NCBI GenBank assembly: GCA_021810635.1
Contig: JAJZIH010000005.1
Span: 1 to 64,000 of the forward strand
Direction: 5' to 3'
Length of the DNA stretch: 64,000 nucleotides
From: Pseudomonadota bacterium
GTDB taxonomy: Bacteria; Pseudomonadota; Gammaproteobacteria; JAKAQQ01
The notes beneath the pieces are model-generated. The model was not told where the DNA came from, searched no databases, and saw only the letters and a list, made by a program, of their open reading frames with translations. A program made the position numbers and the translations under genes. Of this stretch, positions 8,442-19,453 are shown piece after piece (the first letter of the stretch is position 1; every line of letters starts with the position of its first letter).

Positions 8442-8473
8442 TGAACCCGGTTCTGATCGGGAGGGGGAGGTAA

Positions 8474-9007
8474 ATGTCCCGGGTCGGGAAACGTCCCATT
8501 TCGATTCCCAAGGGGGTTTCGGTTGAATTCAAGGCGCAGTCCGTGACGGTCCAGGGTCCCCGCGGGAAGCTGCTGCTGGAGTATCCGGCGGCGGTGGGCT
8601 TCGAGCAGACCGGGAGCTCACTCTCCGTTGCGGCGCACGGTTCCAGCCGGCAGGTCCGAGCCCTCTCAGGAACGATCCGGTCGATTGTCGCCAACATGGT
8701 CGAAGGAGTGAGTCAGGGCTTCGAGCGTCGGCTCGAACTCGTGGGAGTGGGTTACCGTGCCCAGGTCCAGGGCCGAAACCTGCAGCTCACGCTGGGTTAT
8801 TCCAAGCCGGTTGTCTATCCGGTGCCGCCGGAAATTGCGATCGAGACGCCGTCCCAGACCGAAATCGTGATCAAGGGGTGTGATCGCCAGCGGGTCGGCC
8901 AGGTCGCAGCCGAGATCCGGTCACTGCGCAGGGCCGATCCCTACAAGGGCAAGGGGGTCCGGTACGCCGGTGAAGTGCTCAAACTGAAGGAGACGAAAAA
9001 GAAATGA
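8474..9007 (+). CDS. rplF: 50S ribosomal protein L6
   Basis: 177 residues with [15 protein letters not shown], the [19 protein letters not shown] motif in the first repeat domain and the [15 protein letters not shown] signature near the end. L6 lies close to the factor-binding centre. GGGAGGGGGAGG gives a strong ribosome binding site. Stop overlaps rplR (ATGA). Confidence 0.98.
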   Translation: MSRVGKRPISIPKGVSVEFKAQSVTVQGPRGKLLLEYPAAVGFEQTGSSLSVAAHGSSRQVRALSGTIRSIVANMVEGVSQGFERRLELVGVGYRAQVQGRNLQLTLGYSKPVVYPVPPEIAIETPSQTEIVIKGCDRQRVGQVAAEIRSLRRADPYKGKGVRYAGEVLKLKETKKK

Positions 9008-9381
9008 CCTTGAAGATCACTGCTTCCGGCAAAAAGCCTGCGCGTCTCAAGCGGGCGCGGCGTGCCCGCGTCAGGATTGCCCGCCAGGGGGTGATGCGGC
9101 TCACCGTGTTCCGGACACCAAACCATATTTATGCCCAGATTTTCACCCCGGAGGGAGCGCGGGTTCTGGTCCAGGCGTCAAGCCTCGAACCCTCGGTTCG
9201 CGATTCGTGGGCGCCTGGAACCACCAAGACCGCACGGGCCGAGCGGGTGGGTCAGCTTTTGGCCGAACGCGCGGTCGCCATCGGAATCGATCATGTGGCG
9301 TTCGACCGCTCCGGGTTCAAGTACCACGGTCGTGTGCGTGCCTTGGCCGAAGGGGCCCGGTCACGCGGACTCAAGTTCTAG
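9004..9381 (+). CDS. rplR: 50S ribosomal protein L18
   Basis: L18, 125 residues, a little longer than E. coli (117). It shows [16 protein letters not shown], the [17 protein letters not shown] helix and the closing [20 protein letters not shown] motif for 5S rRNA binding. The N-terminal tail is rich in Lys and Arg. Confidence 0.97.
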   Translation: MTLKITASGKKPARLKRARRARVRIARQGVMRLTVFRTPNHIYAQIFTPEGARVLVQASSLEPSVRDSWAPGTTKTARAERVGQLLAERAVAIGIDHVAFDRSGFKYHGRVRALAEGARSRGLKF

Positions 9382-9402
9382 TTGATTCATCGGGAATCGT
9401 AC

Positions 9403-9909
9403 ATGGCACGAGAGACATCGGAAACGAGTGAATTCCAGGAAAAGCTGGTGACTGTCAACCGGGTGGCCAAGGTGGTCAAGGGAGGGCGCCGCTTCGGTTT
9501 CGCCGCCCTGACCGTGGTGGGTGATGGCCACGGTCGGGTCGGTTTCGGCTACGGCAAGGCTCGAGAGGTTCCACTTGCCATCCAGAAGGCCATGGAAGAA
9601 GCCCGTGGCCATCTCGTGAAAATCCCGCTCAACCAGGGCACACTGCACTATGCGGTTCGAGGCCACCATGGAGCGACACGGGTTTACCTCCAGCCGGCCT
9701 CCGAGGGAACCGGGATCATTGCCGGCGGTGCCATGCGTGCCCTCCTTGAGGTTCTTGGGGTGCGCAACGTCTTGGCCAAGGCCATGGGTTCCAGAAATCC
9801 CATCAACGTGGTTCGGGCCACGATGGCGGCCCTGACCGGGCTCGAGTCGCCCAAGTCCATTGCCGCCCGCCGCGGGCTGTCCAAAGAACAGTTGCGGGTG
9901 AAACCGTGA
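9403..9909 (+). CDS. rpsE: 30S ribosomal protein S5
   Basis: 168 residues from ATG 9403 ([11 protein letters not shown]). The S5 double-stranded RNA-binding domain has [31 protein letters not shown], then the [20 protein letters not shown] motif of the C-terminal domain. An in-frame TTG at 9382 directly follows the rplR stop but lacks a binding site. GTGA overlap with rpmD. Confidence 0.98.
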   Translation: MARETSETSEFQEKLVTVNRVAKVVKGGRRFGFAALTVVGDGHGRVGFGYGKAREVPLAIQKAMEEARGHLVKIPLNQGTLHYAVRGHHGATRVYLQPASEGTGIIAGGAMRALLEVLGVRNVLAKAMGSRNPINVVRATMAALTGLESPKSIAARRGLSKEQLRVKP

Positions 9910-10109
9910 GTACGCCCCGGCACCTCCGGCTGACGCTCGTGCGCAGCCTGGCCAAGAAAACCGCCCGTCAGCGCTCCTGTGCCCGGGGGCTGGGCCTCCG
10001 GCGACGGGGCCACAGCGTCGTGGTTGATGCTACGCCTGAGAATCTGGGCATGATCCGAAAGATTGAAAGCCTGTTGGCAGTGGAGGAAGAATCCCATGCG
10101 GCTCAATGA
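9906..10109 (+). CDS. rpmD: 50S ribosomal protein L30
   Basis: 67 residues starting with GTG. The pattern [27 protein letters not shown] followed by [17 protein letters not shown] is that of L30, slightly extended relative to the E. coli 59-residue form. It overlaps both neighbours (rpsE by 4 nt, rplO by 14 nt). Confidence 0.95.
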   Translation: MSTPRHLRLTLVRSLAKKTARQRSCARGLGLRRRGHSVVVDATPENLGMIRKIESLLAVEEESHAAQ

Positions 10110-10530
10110 TTTGCACCCGGGACGGGGGTCCCGGGTCCGCTCCAAGCGGTTGGGACGAGGAATCGGCTCGGGGCTCGGCAAGACCTCGGGACGTGGGCAC
10201 AAGGGTCAGCATGCCCGGACGGGTGGGCTCCGCAAGGTCGGTTTCGAGGGTGGCCAGATGCCCTTGCAGCGCCGCCTGCCGAAGATGGGGTTTCGTTCAG
10301 CCCTCTCGCGCCGCTATGCGGCCGTCCGGCTGGGAGATCTTGCCCGCCTTGAGGATACGGTCATCGATCTCGCGGTTCTGAAGCGCACCCGGCTGGTCCC
10401 GCGGGGCACCAGTGTAGTCAAGGTGATCCTGAATGGAACCTGCGAGAAGGTGCTCACAATCCGGGGGCTTCGGGTGACCCGCGGGGCCCGTGCCCGCATT
10501 GAGGCCCTGGGCGGCCGGGTGGAGGATTGA
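10096..10530 (+). CDS. rplO: 50S ribosomal protein L15
   Basis: 144 residues from ATG 10096, preceded by [26 protein letters not shown], the glycine-rich [19 protein letters not shown] stretch and [14 protein letters not shown] identify L15, a late-assembly protein. An upstream in-frame ATG at 10063 falls inside rpmD and is rejected. Confidence 0.97.
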   Translation: MRLNDLHPGRGSRVRSKRLGRGIGSGLGKTSGRGHKGQHARTGGLRKVGFEGGQMPLQRRLPKMGFRSALSRRYAAVRLGDLARLEDTVIDLAVLKRTRLVPRGTSVVKVILNGTCEKVLTIRGLRVTRGARARIEALGGRVED

Positions 10531-10531
10531 C

Positions 10532-11863
10532 ATGTCACGGACGGGGAGCGCCATGACCGGCTCTTTCGGGGGACTCAAGGGATCCACCGAACTGCGCGGG
10601 CGCTTCCTGTTCCTGGTGGGCGCCCTGTTTGTCTTCCGGGTGGGGGCACATATTCCGGTTCCGGGGATCAACCCGGTGGCCCTGGCCCGGCTGTTCAACG
10701 CGCAGCAGGGCGGCATTCTCTCGATGTTCAACATGTTCTCGGGGGGTGCCCTGGCCCGCATGAGCGTCTTTGCGCTCGGCATCATGCCCTATATCTCCGC
10801 CTCGATCGTCATCCAGCTCCTGACCTCGGTGCTGCCCAGTTTCGAAGCCTTGAAGAAGGAGGGCTATTCGGGCCAGCGCAAGCTGACCCGCTATACCCGG
10901 TACAGCACCGTCGGCTTGGCCTTCATCCAGGCGATGTTTGCTTCCATCGCCCTGCAGTCCCAGGGGGTGGTGATCGATCCTGGCCTCGGCTTTATCGTGA
11001 CGGCGGTCGTGAGTCTCGTGACGGGGACCGTCTTCCTGATGTGGTTGGGCGAGCAGATGACGGAGCGAGGCATCGGAAACGGAATCTCGATGATCATCTT
11101 TGCCGGCATCGTGGCCGGTTTGCCATCCGCGGTCGCGGGTACCCTCCAGCTCGTCAGCACCGGGCAGATGTCGCCGATCATGGCGATCTTCATCGCCGTC
11201 GTCGTGCTGCTGGTCACCATGTTTGTGGTTTTCATCGAACGCGGTCAGAGACGCATCACGGTGAACTACGCCAAGCGGCAGCAGGGTAACCGCCTCTACG
11301 CCGCTCAGAGCTCCCACCTGCCTCTCAAGCTCAACATGCCGGGGGTCATCCCGCCCATCTTCGCCTCCAGCCTGATTCTGTTCCCGGCCCTCATTGGGGG
11401 GTGGTTTGGGAACAGCAAGCAGTTCATCTGGCTGGACCGGATCAAGACGATCCTGAGCTTTCCGCAGCCCCTTTACGTGATTCTCTATTCGGGGCTCATC
11501 ATCTTCTTCTGCTTCTTTTATACGGCGCTCGTCTTCAATTCCAAGGAGACGGCAGATAATCTCAAGAAATCGGGCGCGTTCATTCCCGGGATCCGTCCGG
11601 GTGAGCAGACCGCCGGCTTCATCGATGGGATCCTCAACCGGCTGACCTTCTGGGGGTCGATCTACGTCACGGCCGTCTGCCTGCTGCCCCAGTTTCTCAT
11701 GTCCGATTTTCACGTGCCCTTCTATTTCGGGGGGACCTCCCTGCTCATCATCGTGGTCGTGGTCATGGATTTCATGGCTCAGCTGCAGGCCCATCTCATG
11801 TCGCACCAGTATGAGAGCCTGCTCAAGCGGTCCGGTTTCCACGGCGCACGTCGGACGACCTAG
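10532..11863 (+). CDS. secY: Protein translocase subunit SecY
   Basis: 443 residues, ten predicted membrane spans, forming the protein-conducting channel with SecE and Sec[28 protein letters not shown] is the amphipathic entry and plug region, followed by [15 protein letters not shown]. The cytosolic loops contain [18 protein letters not shown] and [12 protein letters not shown], sites of SecA/ribosome contact. GGAGG 6 nt before ATG 10532 supports this start; ATG 10553 is possible. Confidence 0.97.
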   Translation: MSRTGSAMTGSFGGLKGSTELRGRFLFLVGALFVFRVGAHIPVPGINPVALARLFNAQQGGILSMFNMFSGGALARMSVFALGIMPYISASIVIQLLTSVLPSFEALKKEGYSGQRKLTRYTRYSTVGLAFIQAMFASIALQSQGVVIDPGLGFIVTAVVSLVTGTVFLMWLGEQMTERGIGNGISMIIFAGIVAGLPSAVAGTLQLVSTGQMSPIMAIFIAVVVLLVTMFVVFIERGQRRITVNYAKRQQGNRLYAAQSSHLPLKLNMPGVIPPIFASSLILFPALIGGWFGNSKQFIWLDRIKTILSFPQPLYVILYSGLIIFFCFFYTALVFNSKETADNLKKSGAFIPGIRPGEQTAGFIDGILNRLTFWGSIYVTAVCLLPQFLMSDFHVPFYFGGTSLLIIVVVVMDFMAQLQAHLMSHQYESLLKRSGFHGARRTT

Positions 11864-11889
11864 CCCATGGGGCCTAAACGGGGACAGCC

Positions 11890-12003
11890 ATGAAAGTACG
11901 AGCGTCAGTCAAGCGGATTTGTCGAAATTGCAAGATCGTCAAGAGGGGACGGGTCGTCCGGGTGGTCTGCAAGGAAGCTCGCCACAAGCAACGGCAGGGC
12001 TAG
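11890..12003 (+). CDS. rpmJ: 50S ribosomal protein L36
   Basis: A 37-residue protein, [15 protein letters not shown], in the usual place between secY and rpsM. The Cys-Cys-Cys-His zinc ribbon (CRNC ... VCKEARH) is intact, so this is the zinc-containing C+ form. Spacing to secY is 26 nt. GGGGACAG gives a modest binding site. Confidence 0.95.
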   Translation: MKVRASVKRICRNCKIVKRGRVVRVVCKEARHKQRQG

Positions 12004-12007
12004 GGCC

Positions 12008-12036
12008 TTGCTCATGCGCGACCCATTGGTTATAAT
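12008..12036 (+). promoter_or_regulatory. sigma70-type promoter for rpsM-rpsK-rpsD-rpoA-rplQ
   Basis: TTGCTC (12008-12013), 17-nt spacer, perfect TATAAT (12031-12036). It starts 5 nt after the rpmJ stop and would give a leader of about 20 nt before rpsM. This separates an alpha-type operon from the S10-spc transcript; in E. coli a promoter occurs at the same junction. Confidence 0.7.
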
Positions 12037-12063
12037 TGCACATTTGACCGGGAGCTTCTCGCC

Positions 12064-12420
12064 ATGGCCCGAATAGCGGGTGTCAACATACCGGCGACCC
12101 AGCATGCCGCCCTCGCCCTCACGGCGATCTACGGGATCGGGCGGTCCCGGGCGCGGCAAATCTGCCAGGTGGCTGGTGTCAATCCATCCGTGCCGGTCCG
12201 CGAGCTTACAGAACCTCAGATTGAGGCGCTTCGCGTCGGTGTTTCTCGCTTCATCGTGGAGGGCGACCTCCGCCGTGAAGTGGCCATGAACATCAAGCGT
12301 CTCATGGACCTCGGGACCTACCGGGGGCTGCGTCACCGTCGAGGGCTGCCGGTCCGGGGACAACGGACCCGAACGAACGCACGGACCCGCAAGGGCCGCT
12401 CACGTCAGGCCAAGCACTAG
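12064..12420 (+). CDS. rpsM: 30S ribosomal protein S13
   Basis: 118 residues, [15 protein letters not shown] at the start, helix-two-turn-helix with [17 protein letters not shown], and the conserved [24 protein letters not shown] tail that reaches tRNA. GGGAG lies 9 nt upstream. Confidence 0.98.
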   Translation: MARIAGVNIPATQHAALALTAIYGIGRSRARQICQVAGVNPSVPVRELTEPQIEALRVGVSRFIVEGDLRREVAMNIKRLMDLGTYRGLRHRRGLPVRGQRTRTNARTRKGRSRQAKH

Positions 12421-12464
12421 GCTGATTTTATTTATCCCCGACCGACAACGAGGCTTATAGGCGA

Positions 12465-12860
12465 ATGGTCGAAAACGAAAGTGGTTCTCCCCGTACCCGC
12501 AAGGCACGCAAGATCGTGGTGGATGCCCTTGTGCACATTCATGCCTCCTTCAACAACACGATCATCACGGTGACTGACCGTCAGGGCAATGTGTTGGCTT
12601 GGTCGAGTGCGGGTCAGGCCGGATACCGTGGCTCGAGGAAAAGCACCCCGTTTGCGGCCCAGGTCGCCGCAGAGAAAGTGGCTGGACAACTGACTGACCA
12701 TGGGGTCCGCAACCTCGATGTCCAGGTCCAGGGTCCCGGACCGGGACGCGAATCGGCGGTACGGGCACTCAACAACCTGGGGTTCAAGGTCAACAGCATC
12801 TCGGATGTGACGCCCATCCCCCATAATGGCTGCCGACCGCCCAAAAAGCGGCGCGTCTGA
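12465..12860 (+). CDS. rpsK: 30S ribosomal protein S11
   Basis: 131 residues. [18 protein letters not shown], the [21 protein letters not shown] segment and the closing [18 protein letters not shown] identify S11 of the small-subunit platform. It follows rpsM after 44 nt that contain no clear signal beyond GAGG at 12450. Confidence 0.98.
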   Translation: MVENESGSPRTRKARKIVVDALVHIHASFNNTIITVTDRQGNVLAWSSAGQAGYRGSRKSTPFAAQVAAEKVAGQLTDHGVRNLDVQVQGPGPGRESAVRALNNLGFKVNSISDVTPIPHNGCRPPKKRRV

Positions 12861-12880
12861 GCAAGGGCGAGGAGCACATC

Positions 12881-13504
12881 ATGGCACGGTATCTCGGACC
12901 ACGGCTCAAATTGTCCCGGCGTGAGGGGACCGACCTGTTTCTCACGGGCGCAGCCCGCCCCCTGTCCAGCAAATGCCGTCATGAAGTCCCGCCGGGCCAG
13001 CATGGCCACGCCCGGGCCGCCAAATCGTCGGACTACGGGTTGCAGCTTCGGGAAAAACAGAAGGTTCGCCGCATGTACGGTCTTTTGGAGCGCCAGTTCC
13101 ACCGCTACTACGAGGAAGCCGTGCGCCGTCGTGGCGCGACAGGCGAGACCCTGCTCCAGTTGCTGGAGTCCCGGCTCGACAATGTTGTGTACCGGATGGG
13201 ATTTGCGGCGACGCGCGCTGAAGCGCGCCAGCTGGTCGGCCACCGGGCTGTCGAAGTGAACGGCCAGATCGTTGACCTGCCGTCCTATCTGGTGAGTCCG
13301 CAGGATGTCCTGACCATCCGGGCCAAGGCCCGGAAGCAGCCACGCATCCGGGCTGCGCTCGACCAGGCCAAAAACCTGGGTTTCCCGGAGTGGGTGGATG
13401 TGGACGATGGCGAGTACAAGGGGGTTTTCAAGGCGGTCCCCCAGCGAGCGGCTCTGTCGCCGGACATCAACGAAAACCTGGTCGTCGAGTTTTATTCGAA
13501 GTAA
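12881..13504 (+). CDS. rpsD: 30S ribosomal protein S4
   Basis: 207 residues, [20 protein letters not shown]. The S4 RNA-binding domain contains [20 protein letters not shown] and [15 protein letters not shown]. The N-terminal [11 protein letters not shown] has lost the four-Cys zinc site seen in some bacteria. In E. coli S4 is the alpha-operon repressor; the short leader here has not been matched to its pseudoknot. Confidence 0.98.
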   Translation: MARYLGPRLKLSRREGTDLFLTGAARPLSSKCRHEVPPGQHGHARAAKSSDYGLQLREKQKVRRMYGLLERQFHRYYEEAVRRRGATGETLLQLLESRLDNVVYRMGFAATRAEARQLVGHRAVEVNGQIVDLPSYLVSPQDVLTIRAKARKQPRIRAALDQAKNLGFPEWVDVDDGEYKGVFKAVPQRAALSPDINENLVVEFYSK

Positions 13505-13532
13505 ACCTTCTCTGACTGTTGTTGGGTGTCAT

Positions 13533-14540
13533 ATGGTGAATTCAGCCAGCGATCTGATGAAAGCAAACGGCATCGAGAGTGAAGCCATCGGGCCGAACGC
13601 CTCCCGGTTCGTCCTGGAGCCGCTCGAGCGCGGTTTCGGCCATACGCTGGGCAATGCCCTGCGTCGAATCCTCCTGTCCTCGATTCCCGGCTATGCCGTG
13701 ACGGAAGTCGAGATTTCGGGCGTCGTTCATGAGTATACGACCCTTGAAGGGGTCAACGAAGATGTGATTGACCTGCTTCTCAACCTCAAGGGGCTCGCCA
13801 TCCGGGCCCACGGCGTCGAGCAGGCCACCCTGCGGCTTTCCAAGACCGGTCCGGGAGTCGTCAGGGCTTCCGACATCCAGCTGGACCACCAGATCGAGAT
13901 CCTCAATCCCGATCACGTGATTGCCAATCTCAACAAGCAGGGACATCTCAGCCTTGAACTCGTGATCGAACGGGGACGGGGTTATGTACCTGCCGTACAG
14001 CGGCAGGATCCCGGGGGGCGCACGCTTGGCCATCTCCGGGTGGATGCCTCGTTTTCGCCGATCCGGCGGGTTTCCTTCCAGGTCGAAAATGCCCGGGTCG
14101 AACAGCGGACTGATCTTGACCGGTTGGTGCTCGAGGTCGAGACCAACGGGACACTGACAGCCGAGACGGCCGTAACGGAAGCCGCGCAGATTCTGCGGAG
14201 CCAGCTCAGCGTGTTTCTCACCGACGAAGAGGCCCGCGTGTCGGCGGAAGCCGCGCCGGCGGCCTCGACTCCGCTCGACACCGTGTTTCTCAAGCCGGTC
14301 GATGAACTCGACCTTACGGTTCGCTCCCTGAATGCCCTCAAGGCCGAGCAGATCGAATTCATCGGCGATCTTGTCCAGCGGACCGAGGCCGACCTGCTGC
14401 GGACACCCAATCTGGGCAAAAAATCGCTTGTGGAGATCAAGGATGCCCTCGCCCTCCATGCACTGTCGCTCGGCATGACGATCGAGAACTGGCCCCCCCA
14501 ATCCCTGCGCCATCCGGAAGCTCCGGCCGTGGTCAGCTGA
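13533..14540 (+). CDS. rpoA: RNA polymerase subunit alpha
   Basis: 335 residues from ATG 13533, aligned with the usual start. The assembly domain has [23 protein letters not shown] and [15 protein letters not shown]; the C-terminal domain has [19 protein letters not shown] and the [14 protein letters not shown] helix that contacts UP elements and regulators. A frame upstream overlaps rpsD but is not the natural N-terminus. Confidence 0.98.
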   Translation: MVNSASDLMKANGIESEAIGPNASRFVLEPLERGFGHTLGNALRRILLSSIPGYAVTEVEISGVVHEYTTLEGVNEDVIDLLLNLKGLAIRAHGVEQATLRLSKTGPGVVRASDIQLDHQIEILNPDHVIANLNKQGHLSLELVIERGRGYVPAVQRQDPGGRTLGHLRVDASFSPIRRVSFQVENARVEQRTDLDRLVLEVETNGTLTAETAVTEAAQILRSQLSVFLTDEEARVSAEAAPAASTPLDTVFLKPVDELDLTVRSLNALKAEQIEFIGDLVQRTEADLLRTPNLGKKSLVEIKDALALHALSLGMTIENWPPQSLRHPEAPAVVS

Positions 14541-14557
14541 CTCGGAGGAACGACGAG

Positions 14558-15139
14558 ATGCGCCACCGCAATATTGGCCGACAGCTGAGCCGTTCGAGCA
14601 GTCATCGGGCAAGTCTCCTCCGAAACCTCGCAATCTCGCTGATCACCGAGGAGCAGATCCGGACCACGGTCGCCAAGGCGAAAGAACTCAGGCGCGTGGT
14701 GGAACCGATCATCACGCTGGCCCGTGACGGGGATACGGTGGCCCACCGTCGTCTGGCCTTCGACCGCCTGCGCCATCGCCCGACCATCACGAAACTGTTT
14801 GTGGACCTCGGGCCCCATTACCGGTCGCGTCCTGGTGGTTACCTACGAATCGTTCATGCCGGGTACCGGAACGGAGACCACGCGCCGGTCGCTCTCGTCC
14901 AGCTGGTGGACCGGCCGGAAAAGGTCCGGCGCAAACCGTCTCTGAAGACGGATGAAACGGCTCCGGCTGGAGCCGAGGAAGCGGCCAAGAAACGCACCAC
15001 CAGTTCGTCCACATCGTCCCGGGGGAAGGCCGGAACGATCCCACCACCAGCGGAAGCGGCCGGAATGGGGAAGGCCCAGAAGCCAACCGGCATCTTCCGA
15101 CGCTGGCGCAAGACGGACGAGAAGCCCGGTAAATCCTAG
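14558..15139 (+). CDS. rplQ: 50S ribosomal protein L17 with long C-terminal extension
   Basis: The first ~125 residues are standard L17 ([67 protein letters not shown]). The remaining ~68 residues are low-complexity, rich in Lys, Thr, Ser, Pro and Ala, with the E. coli protein ending near residue 127. The tail lies on the ribosome near the tunnel exit in known structures, but its role here is unknown. GGAGG precedes the ATG. The stop codon overlaps the convergent uvrA stop. Confidence 0.95.
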   Translation: MRHRNIGRQLSRSSSHRASLLRNLAISLITEEQIRTTVAKAKELRRVVEPIITLARDGDTVAHRRLAFDRLRHRPTITKLFVDLGPHYRSRPGGYLRIVHAGYRNGDHAPVALVQLVDRPEKVRRKPSLKTDETAPAGAEEAAKKRTTSSSTSSRGKAGTIPPPAEAAGMGKAQKPTGIFRRWRKTDEKPGKS

Positions 15140-18018
15140 GACCGGATCCGGCGGGACCGAACTCCCGGTTGCCGTTTCCGCGTTGCCGGCTGCGTCGTTT
15201 GCCGGATGGCCGCTTGGAGGAAACGGCCGGTGACGGACTCCGGCGATTGGGCCACCTGCTCGGGTGTTCCATGGGCGATCAACGCTCCACCACCGGCCCC
15301 GCCTTCCGGTCCCAGGTCGATGACCCAGTCCGCGCATTTAATGACATCCAAGTGGTGCTCGATCATGATGACCGTGTTGCCGCGGTCTCGCAACCGGAAC
15401 AGGACCCGGAGAAGCTGGGAGATGTCCTCGAAGTGGAGCCCCGTGGTGGGTTCGTCTAGGAGATAGAGACTTTTCCCCGTCTCTCGTTTGCTGAGCTCGC
15501 GCGAAAGCTTGATGCGTTGGGCCTCTCCCCCGGACAGCGTGGTGGCATTCTGGCCCAGCCGGACGTAGCCCATGCCGACATCCCGGAGGGTTGAGAGTTT
15601 CTGGGCAACGGGCGGGATGGCTGAGAAGAAGTCAGCGGCCGCCTCGACGCTCATGTCGAGGACTTCTGCAATCGTCTTGCCCTTGTAGCGGATTTCAAGG
15701 GTTTCGCGGTTATACCGGAGTCCATGGCACTGCTCACAGGGAATGTAGAAATCCGGCATGAAGTGCATTTCGACTCGGATCAGTCCGTCGCCTTCGCAGG
15801 CCTCGCAGCGTCCGCCGCGGACGTTGAAGGAGAAGCGCCCCGATGCGTATCCACGCGCACGGGCTTCCGGCGTCTGGGCATAGAGTTCACGGATCGGAGT
15901 GAAGAGTCCGGTGTAGGTCGCGGGGTTGGATCGCGGGGTGCGGCCGATCGGGCTCTGGTCGATGTCGATGACCCGTTCCACGGCATCGGCGCCCTCGCAT
16001 GCGGAAAAGGGCGCCGGCTCGGCCACGTTGAGACCGAGATGACGGGCCAGCGCACGATAGAGAGTATTGTTTACCAGGGTCGACTTGCCAGATCCGGAAA
16101 CCCCCGTGACGCAGACCAGGAGCCCCAGAGGGAAGGCGACATCGATCGAACGCAGGTTGTTGCCGGAAACGCCTCGAAGAACCAGCTGGCGGGACGGGTC
16201 CCGGGGCTTGCGGGCAGGCGGTAGCGGGATCTGCCGCTGCCGGGACAGGTATTGCCCGGTCAGGGAATCCGGGTTGCGGGCGATTTCCTCCGGATGTCCG
16301 GTGGCCATGACCCGGCCCCCATGGATCCCCGCGCCCGGCCCCATGTCCACCACGAAGTCGGCGGACCGGATGGTTTCCTCGTCGTGCTCGACGATGAGCA
16401 GCGTGTTGCCGAGATTCCGGAGGCGGGAGAGTGTATCCAGCAGTTTCCGGGTATCCCGGGGATGCAATCCAATCGACGGTTCATCCAGGACGTAGAGGAC
16501 GCCCACCAGTCCCGACCCGATCTGGCTGGCCAGACGGATGCGCTGGGCTTCTCCCCCGGATAGCGTCTCGGTGGCCCGTTCGAGGGCCAGGTAGCCGAGC
16601 CCCACATCGGTCAGGAACTTGAGCCTGTCATGGATTTCCTTGACGATCTGTTCTGCAATCCGGGCTTTCTGCCCTTCGAGAGGGATGTGCTGGAAGAACG
16701 CCAAGGTCCGGTCAATCGGCCAGCGGGTGATGGAGGGCAGATCCTCCTCGGCCACAAAGACATTCCGGGCCGCGCGATTGAGGCGTCCGCCGCCGCACTC
16801 GCTGCACGGCTGGATCCGGAGCAGCTGGGCCCATTCCAATTTCAGAAGATCAGAATCCGTCTCGCGGTAACGCCGGGTCAAATTGGGGATGACCCCATCG
16901 AAACGGGTTTCACGCGTCTGGCGACGGGACCCGAAACGGTGCTGGAAGCGGATCCGCTCGCTCCCGCTTCCCCACAGGATGATTTTCCGGACGTCGGGCG
17001 AAAGCTCCTCGAACGGATTCTCCAGGCTGAAACCGTAATGCGCGGCGAGGCCCCGCAGGATTTCAAAGTAATAGGGATTCCCATGGTCCCAGCCCTGGAT
17101 CGCGCCGGCGGAGAGGCTGAGTCCGGGTCGTGGCACGATGCGTTGGGGGTCGAAGGACTCGTGGACGCCAAGGCCTTCGCAGGCCGGACAGGCACCAGCC
17201 GGGTTGTTGAAGGAGAACAGACGTGGTTCGAGTTCGGAAAGGCTGTAGCCGCAGACTGGACAGGCATAGCGGTTGGACAAGGTCAGGAGCGTTTTCCGCG
17301 GCGCCTCTTCAAGAGCAATCTCGATCAGTCCAGTGCCCAATCCGAGGGCCGTCTCGATGGATTCGGCCAGCCGGCCGGCCGCCTCCGGGCGAGCCCGGAA
17401 GCGATCGACGACCACGTCGATCTGATGCTTGCTGCGGGGATTCAGTCGGGGCAGGTTTTCAAGTTCCAGAAGCTCTCCATCCAGACGGATACGGATGAAC
17501 CCCCGGGCCTGGAGCATCTTGAAAAGCTCGACGTAACTCCCCTTGCGTTCGCTCACGACCGGAGTCATGAGGAGATGACGACGCTCCGGGGGGAGGGAGA
17601 GGATGCTGTCGACCATTTGGGAGACGGTGAGGGCGTCGAGCGGGAGTTTATGGTCCGGGCATCGTGGGGTGCCGGCCCGCGCAAAAAGAAGCCTCAGGTA
17701 GTCGTAGATTTCCGTGACCGTGCCGACGGTCGACCGCGGGTTGTGAGAGGTTGATTTTTGTTCGATCGAAATGGCCGGCGACAACCCCTCGATGAGGTCA
17801 ACGTCGGGTTTGTCCATGACGGACAGAAACTGGCGGGCGTAGGCCGATAGTGACTCTACGTAACGCCGTTGGCCCTCGGCGTAGATCGTATCGAAGGCGA
17901 GCGAAGACTTGCCGCTGCCCGAAAGGCCGGTGATGACGATCAGCCGGTCCCGGGGCAGGTCGAGGTTGACGTTCTGGAGATTGTGGGTGCGCGCCCCGCG
18001 GATGCGGATCAGGTCCAT
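15136..18018 (-). CDS. uvrA: Excinuclease ABC subunit A
   Basis: 960 residues, full length for the damage-recognition ATPase of nucleotide excision repair. There are two ABC halves, each with Walker A ([24 protein letters not shown]) and signature ([26 protein letters not shown]). Two zinc modules are evident: CPVCGYSL...CPACEGLG and CEACEGDG...CEQCHG. It is likely co-transcribed after the FAD oxidase 25 nt upstream; the nearest GGAGGT is unusually far (20 nt) from the ATG. The 3' end overlaps rplQ by 4 nt with no terminator between. Confidence 0.98.
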   Translation of the reverse strand: MDLIRIRGARTHNLQNVNLDLPRDRLIVITGLSGSGKSSLAFDTIYAEGQRRYVESLSAYARQFLSVMDKPDVDLIEGLSPAISIEQKSTSHNPRSTVGTVTEIYDYLRLLFARAGTPRCPDHKLPLDALTVSQMVDSILSLPPERRHLLMTPVVSERKGSYVELFKMLQARGFIRIRLDGELLELENLPRLNPRSKHQIDVVVDRFRARPEAAGRLAESIETALGLGTGLIEIALEEAPRKTLLTLSNRYACPVCGYSLSELEPRLFSFNNPAGACPACEGLGVHESFDPQRIVPRPGLSLSAGAIQGWDHGNPYYFEILRGLAAHYGFSLENPFEELSPDVRKIILWGSGSERIRFQHRFGSRRQTRETRFDGVIPNLTRRYRETDSDLLKLEWAQLLRIQPCSECGGGRLNRAARNVFVAEEDLPSITRWPIDRTLAFFQHIPLEGQKARIAEQIVKEIHDRLKFLTDVGLGYLALERATETLSGGEAQRIRLASQIGSGLVGVLYVLDEPSIGLHPRDTRKLLDTLSRLRNLGNTLLIVEHDEETIRSADFVVDMGPGAGIHGGRVMATGHPEEIARNPDSLTGQYLSRQRQIPLPPARKPRDPSRQLVLRGVSGNNLRSIDVAFPLGLLVCVTGVSGSGKSTLVNNTLYRALARHLGLNVAEPAPFSACEGADAVERVIDIDQSPIGRTPRSNPATYTGLFTPIRELYAQTPEARARGYASGRFSFNVRGGRCEACEGDGLIRVEMHFMPDFYIPCEQCHGLRYNRETLEIRYKGKTIAEVLDMSVEAAADFFSAIPPVAQKLSTLRDVGMGYVRLGQNATTLSGGEAQRIKLSRELSKRETGKSLYLLDEPTTGLHFEDISQLLRVLFRLRDRGNTVIMIEHHLDVIKCADWVIDLGPEGGAGGGALIAHGTPEQVAQSPESVTGRFLQAAIRQTTQPATRKRQPGVRSRRIRS

Positions 18019-18043
18019 CCCGGCTTTCCGGAGAGATAACCTC

Positions 18044-19453
18044 CTATTTTACCGGATTGGAATTCGGCAAGTCGGTGGGGTCGGGAAGGAGCTTGCCCGG
18101 GTTGAGGAGGCCCAGGGGATCGAAAACCCTTTTGATCTCCTGCATGAGGGTCAGAGAGGTGGCGTCGAGCTGCCAGAGCATGAAGGCCCGCTTGCTGAGG
18201 CCGATGCCGTGCTCGCCCGAGATGACCCCATCGAGCCGGAGAACCAGCCGGAAGACGGCTTCCCGGGCGAGTCTGGCCCGCTCCGTAGCGGCCGCATCAT
18301 CCGCATCGAAGACCAGGTTGACGTGCAGGTTTCCGTTTCCGGCGTGTCCAAAGGTCACGATGGCGGTTTCATGCTCGGTACCGAGCGCGGTCAGTTCGCC
18401 CAGGAATTGGGGCAGCCGGGTCGTCGGAACCACGACATCTTCGTTGATTTTCCCCGAGCCCAGCCGTCTCAGGGCCGGGGACAGCGATTTTCTTGCCAGC
18501 CAGAGTGGGCCCGCGTCTTCCGGGCTTTCGGCGACAACCAGATCCATGAGTCCCGCATGGGCGAGGCACTGCTCCAGGCGGGCACGGGCCGTGCGTTCGA
18601 GCGGACGGTCCGACTCGATCTCGACCAGGAGAAGCGCCTGGGCGCCGGTCGGAAGACCGGGTATGGATTCCCGGATGAGACCAATGGCCGCCCCGTCCAT
18701 GAACTCGATCGCAGAAGGGGGGATGGGCTGGTTGAGGAGTGCAATCAGGCTTTCGGTGGCCTCTTCCGGAGAACGGTACAGGACGCGGTAAGTGAGACAT
18801 TCCGTCGGGCGGGGGACGAGCCTCAGGGTTGCTTCCGCCACGATGGCGAGTGTGCCCTCCGACCCCACGATCAGCCTCGTCAGGTCGTAGCCGATCGCGC
18901 TTTTCGTTGTCCTGACACCGGTCCGGAAGCACCGGCCCCGGCCATCGACGGCGGCGAGTCCGAGAACGTGGTCCCGCGTCGTGCCATAGCGGACCGCGTG
19001 AGGGCCGCCTGCGTTGGTGCCGATGTTGCCGCCCAGGGTTGAATAGGGGGCGGAAGAAGGATCCGGCGGCCAGAACAAACCCTCGCGGCCGGCGGTTTTC
19101 TGGATCGCTTCATTGGTCACGCCCGATTGAGCGACGATCAACCGGTCACGGGGCAGGAACTCGAGGATGCGGTTCATGCGTTCGGTCGACACCACAAGCC
19201 CCCCTGCCACGGGGACACTGGCTCCGGTGGTGTTGCTGCCGAGTCCGCGCGGTACGACGGCGGCCCGGTGACGTGCGGCCCATTCGACAATGGCCTGGAT
19301 TTCCTCGATGGATTCCGGGAAAACCACCGCGTCCGGGCGAGCGGTGCGGCGGCTATTGTCATATCCGTAGGCCAGGCAGGTGGCCGGATCCTCCCGGCAG
19401 CGCTCCGGACCCAGCAGGGCACGGAGGGCGGATCGATCCGTTCCGCGGTTCAT
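18044..19453 (-). CDS. FAD-linked oxidase (GlcD / D-lactate dehydrogenase-like)
   Basis: 469 residues from ATG 19453, which overlaps the SIS gene stop as ATGA. An N-terminal PCMH-type FAD domain shows [20 protein letters not shown] and [17 protein letters not shown]. The C-terminal FAD-oxidase domain has [15 protein letters not shown] and [10 protein letters not shown]. Relatives oxidise D-2-hydroxy acids (glycolate, D-lactate, D-2-hydroxyglutarate) and pass electrons to quinone or cytochrome. No GlcE/GlcF partners lie nearby, so a single-subunit D-2-hydroxy-acid dehydrogenase is likeliest; substrate cannot be told. Confidence 0.85.
   Translation of the reverse strand: MNRGTDRSALRALLGPERCREDPATCLAYGYDNSRRTARPDAVVFPESIEEIQAIVEWAARHRAAVVPRGLGSNTTGASVPVAGGLVVSTERMNRILEFLPRDRLIVAQSGVTNEAIQKTAGREGLFWPPDPSSAPYSTLGGNIGTNAGGPHAVRYGTTRDHVLGLAAVDGRGRCFRTGVRTTKSAIGYDLTRLIVGSEGTLAIVAEATLRLVPRPTECLTYRVLYRSPEEATESLIALLNQPIPPSAIEFMDGAAIGLIRESIPGLPTGAQALLLVEIESDRPLERTARARLEQCLAHAGLMDLVVAESPEDAGPLWLARKSLSPALRRLGSGKINEDVVVPTTRLPQFLGELTALGTEHETAIVTFGHAGNGNLHVNLVFDADDAAATERARLAREAVFRLVLRLDGVISGEHGIGLSKRAFMLWQLDATSLTLMQEIKRVFDPLGLLNPGKLLPDPTDLPNSNPVK

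Noticed and set aside
10535-11842. Long minus-strand frame opposite secY, rich in His, Asp and Glu
   Set aside because: The composition is the mirror of hydrophobic SecY codons; no homology or start signal.
16630-17754. Plus-strand frame of 374 codons opposite uvrA
   Set aside because: Antisense shadow of a gene with all catalytic motifs; no independent support.
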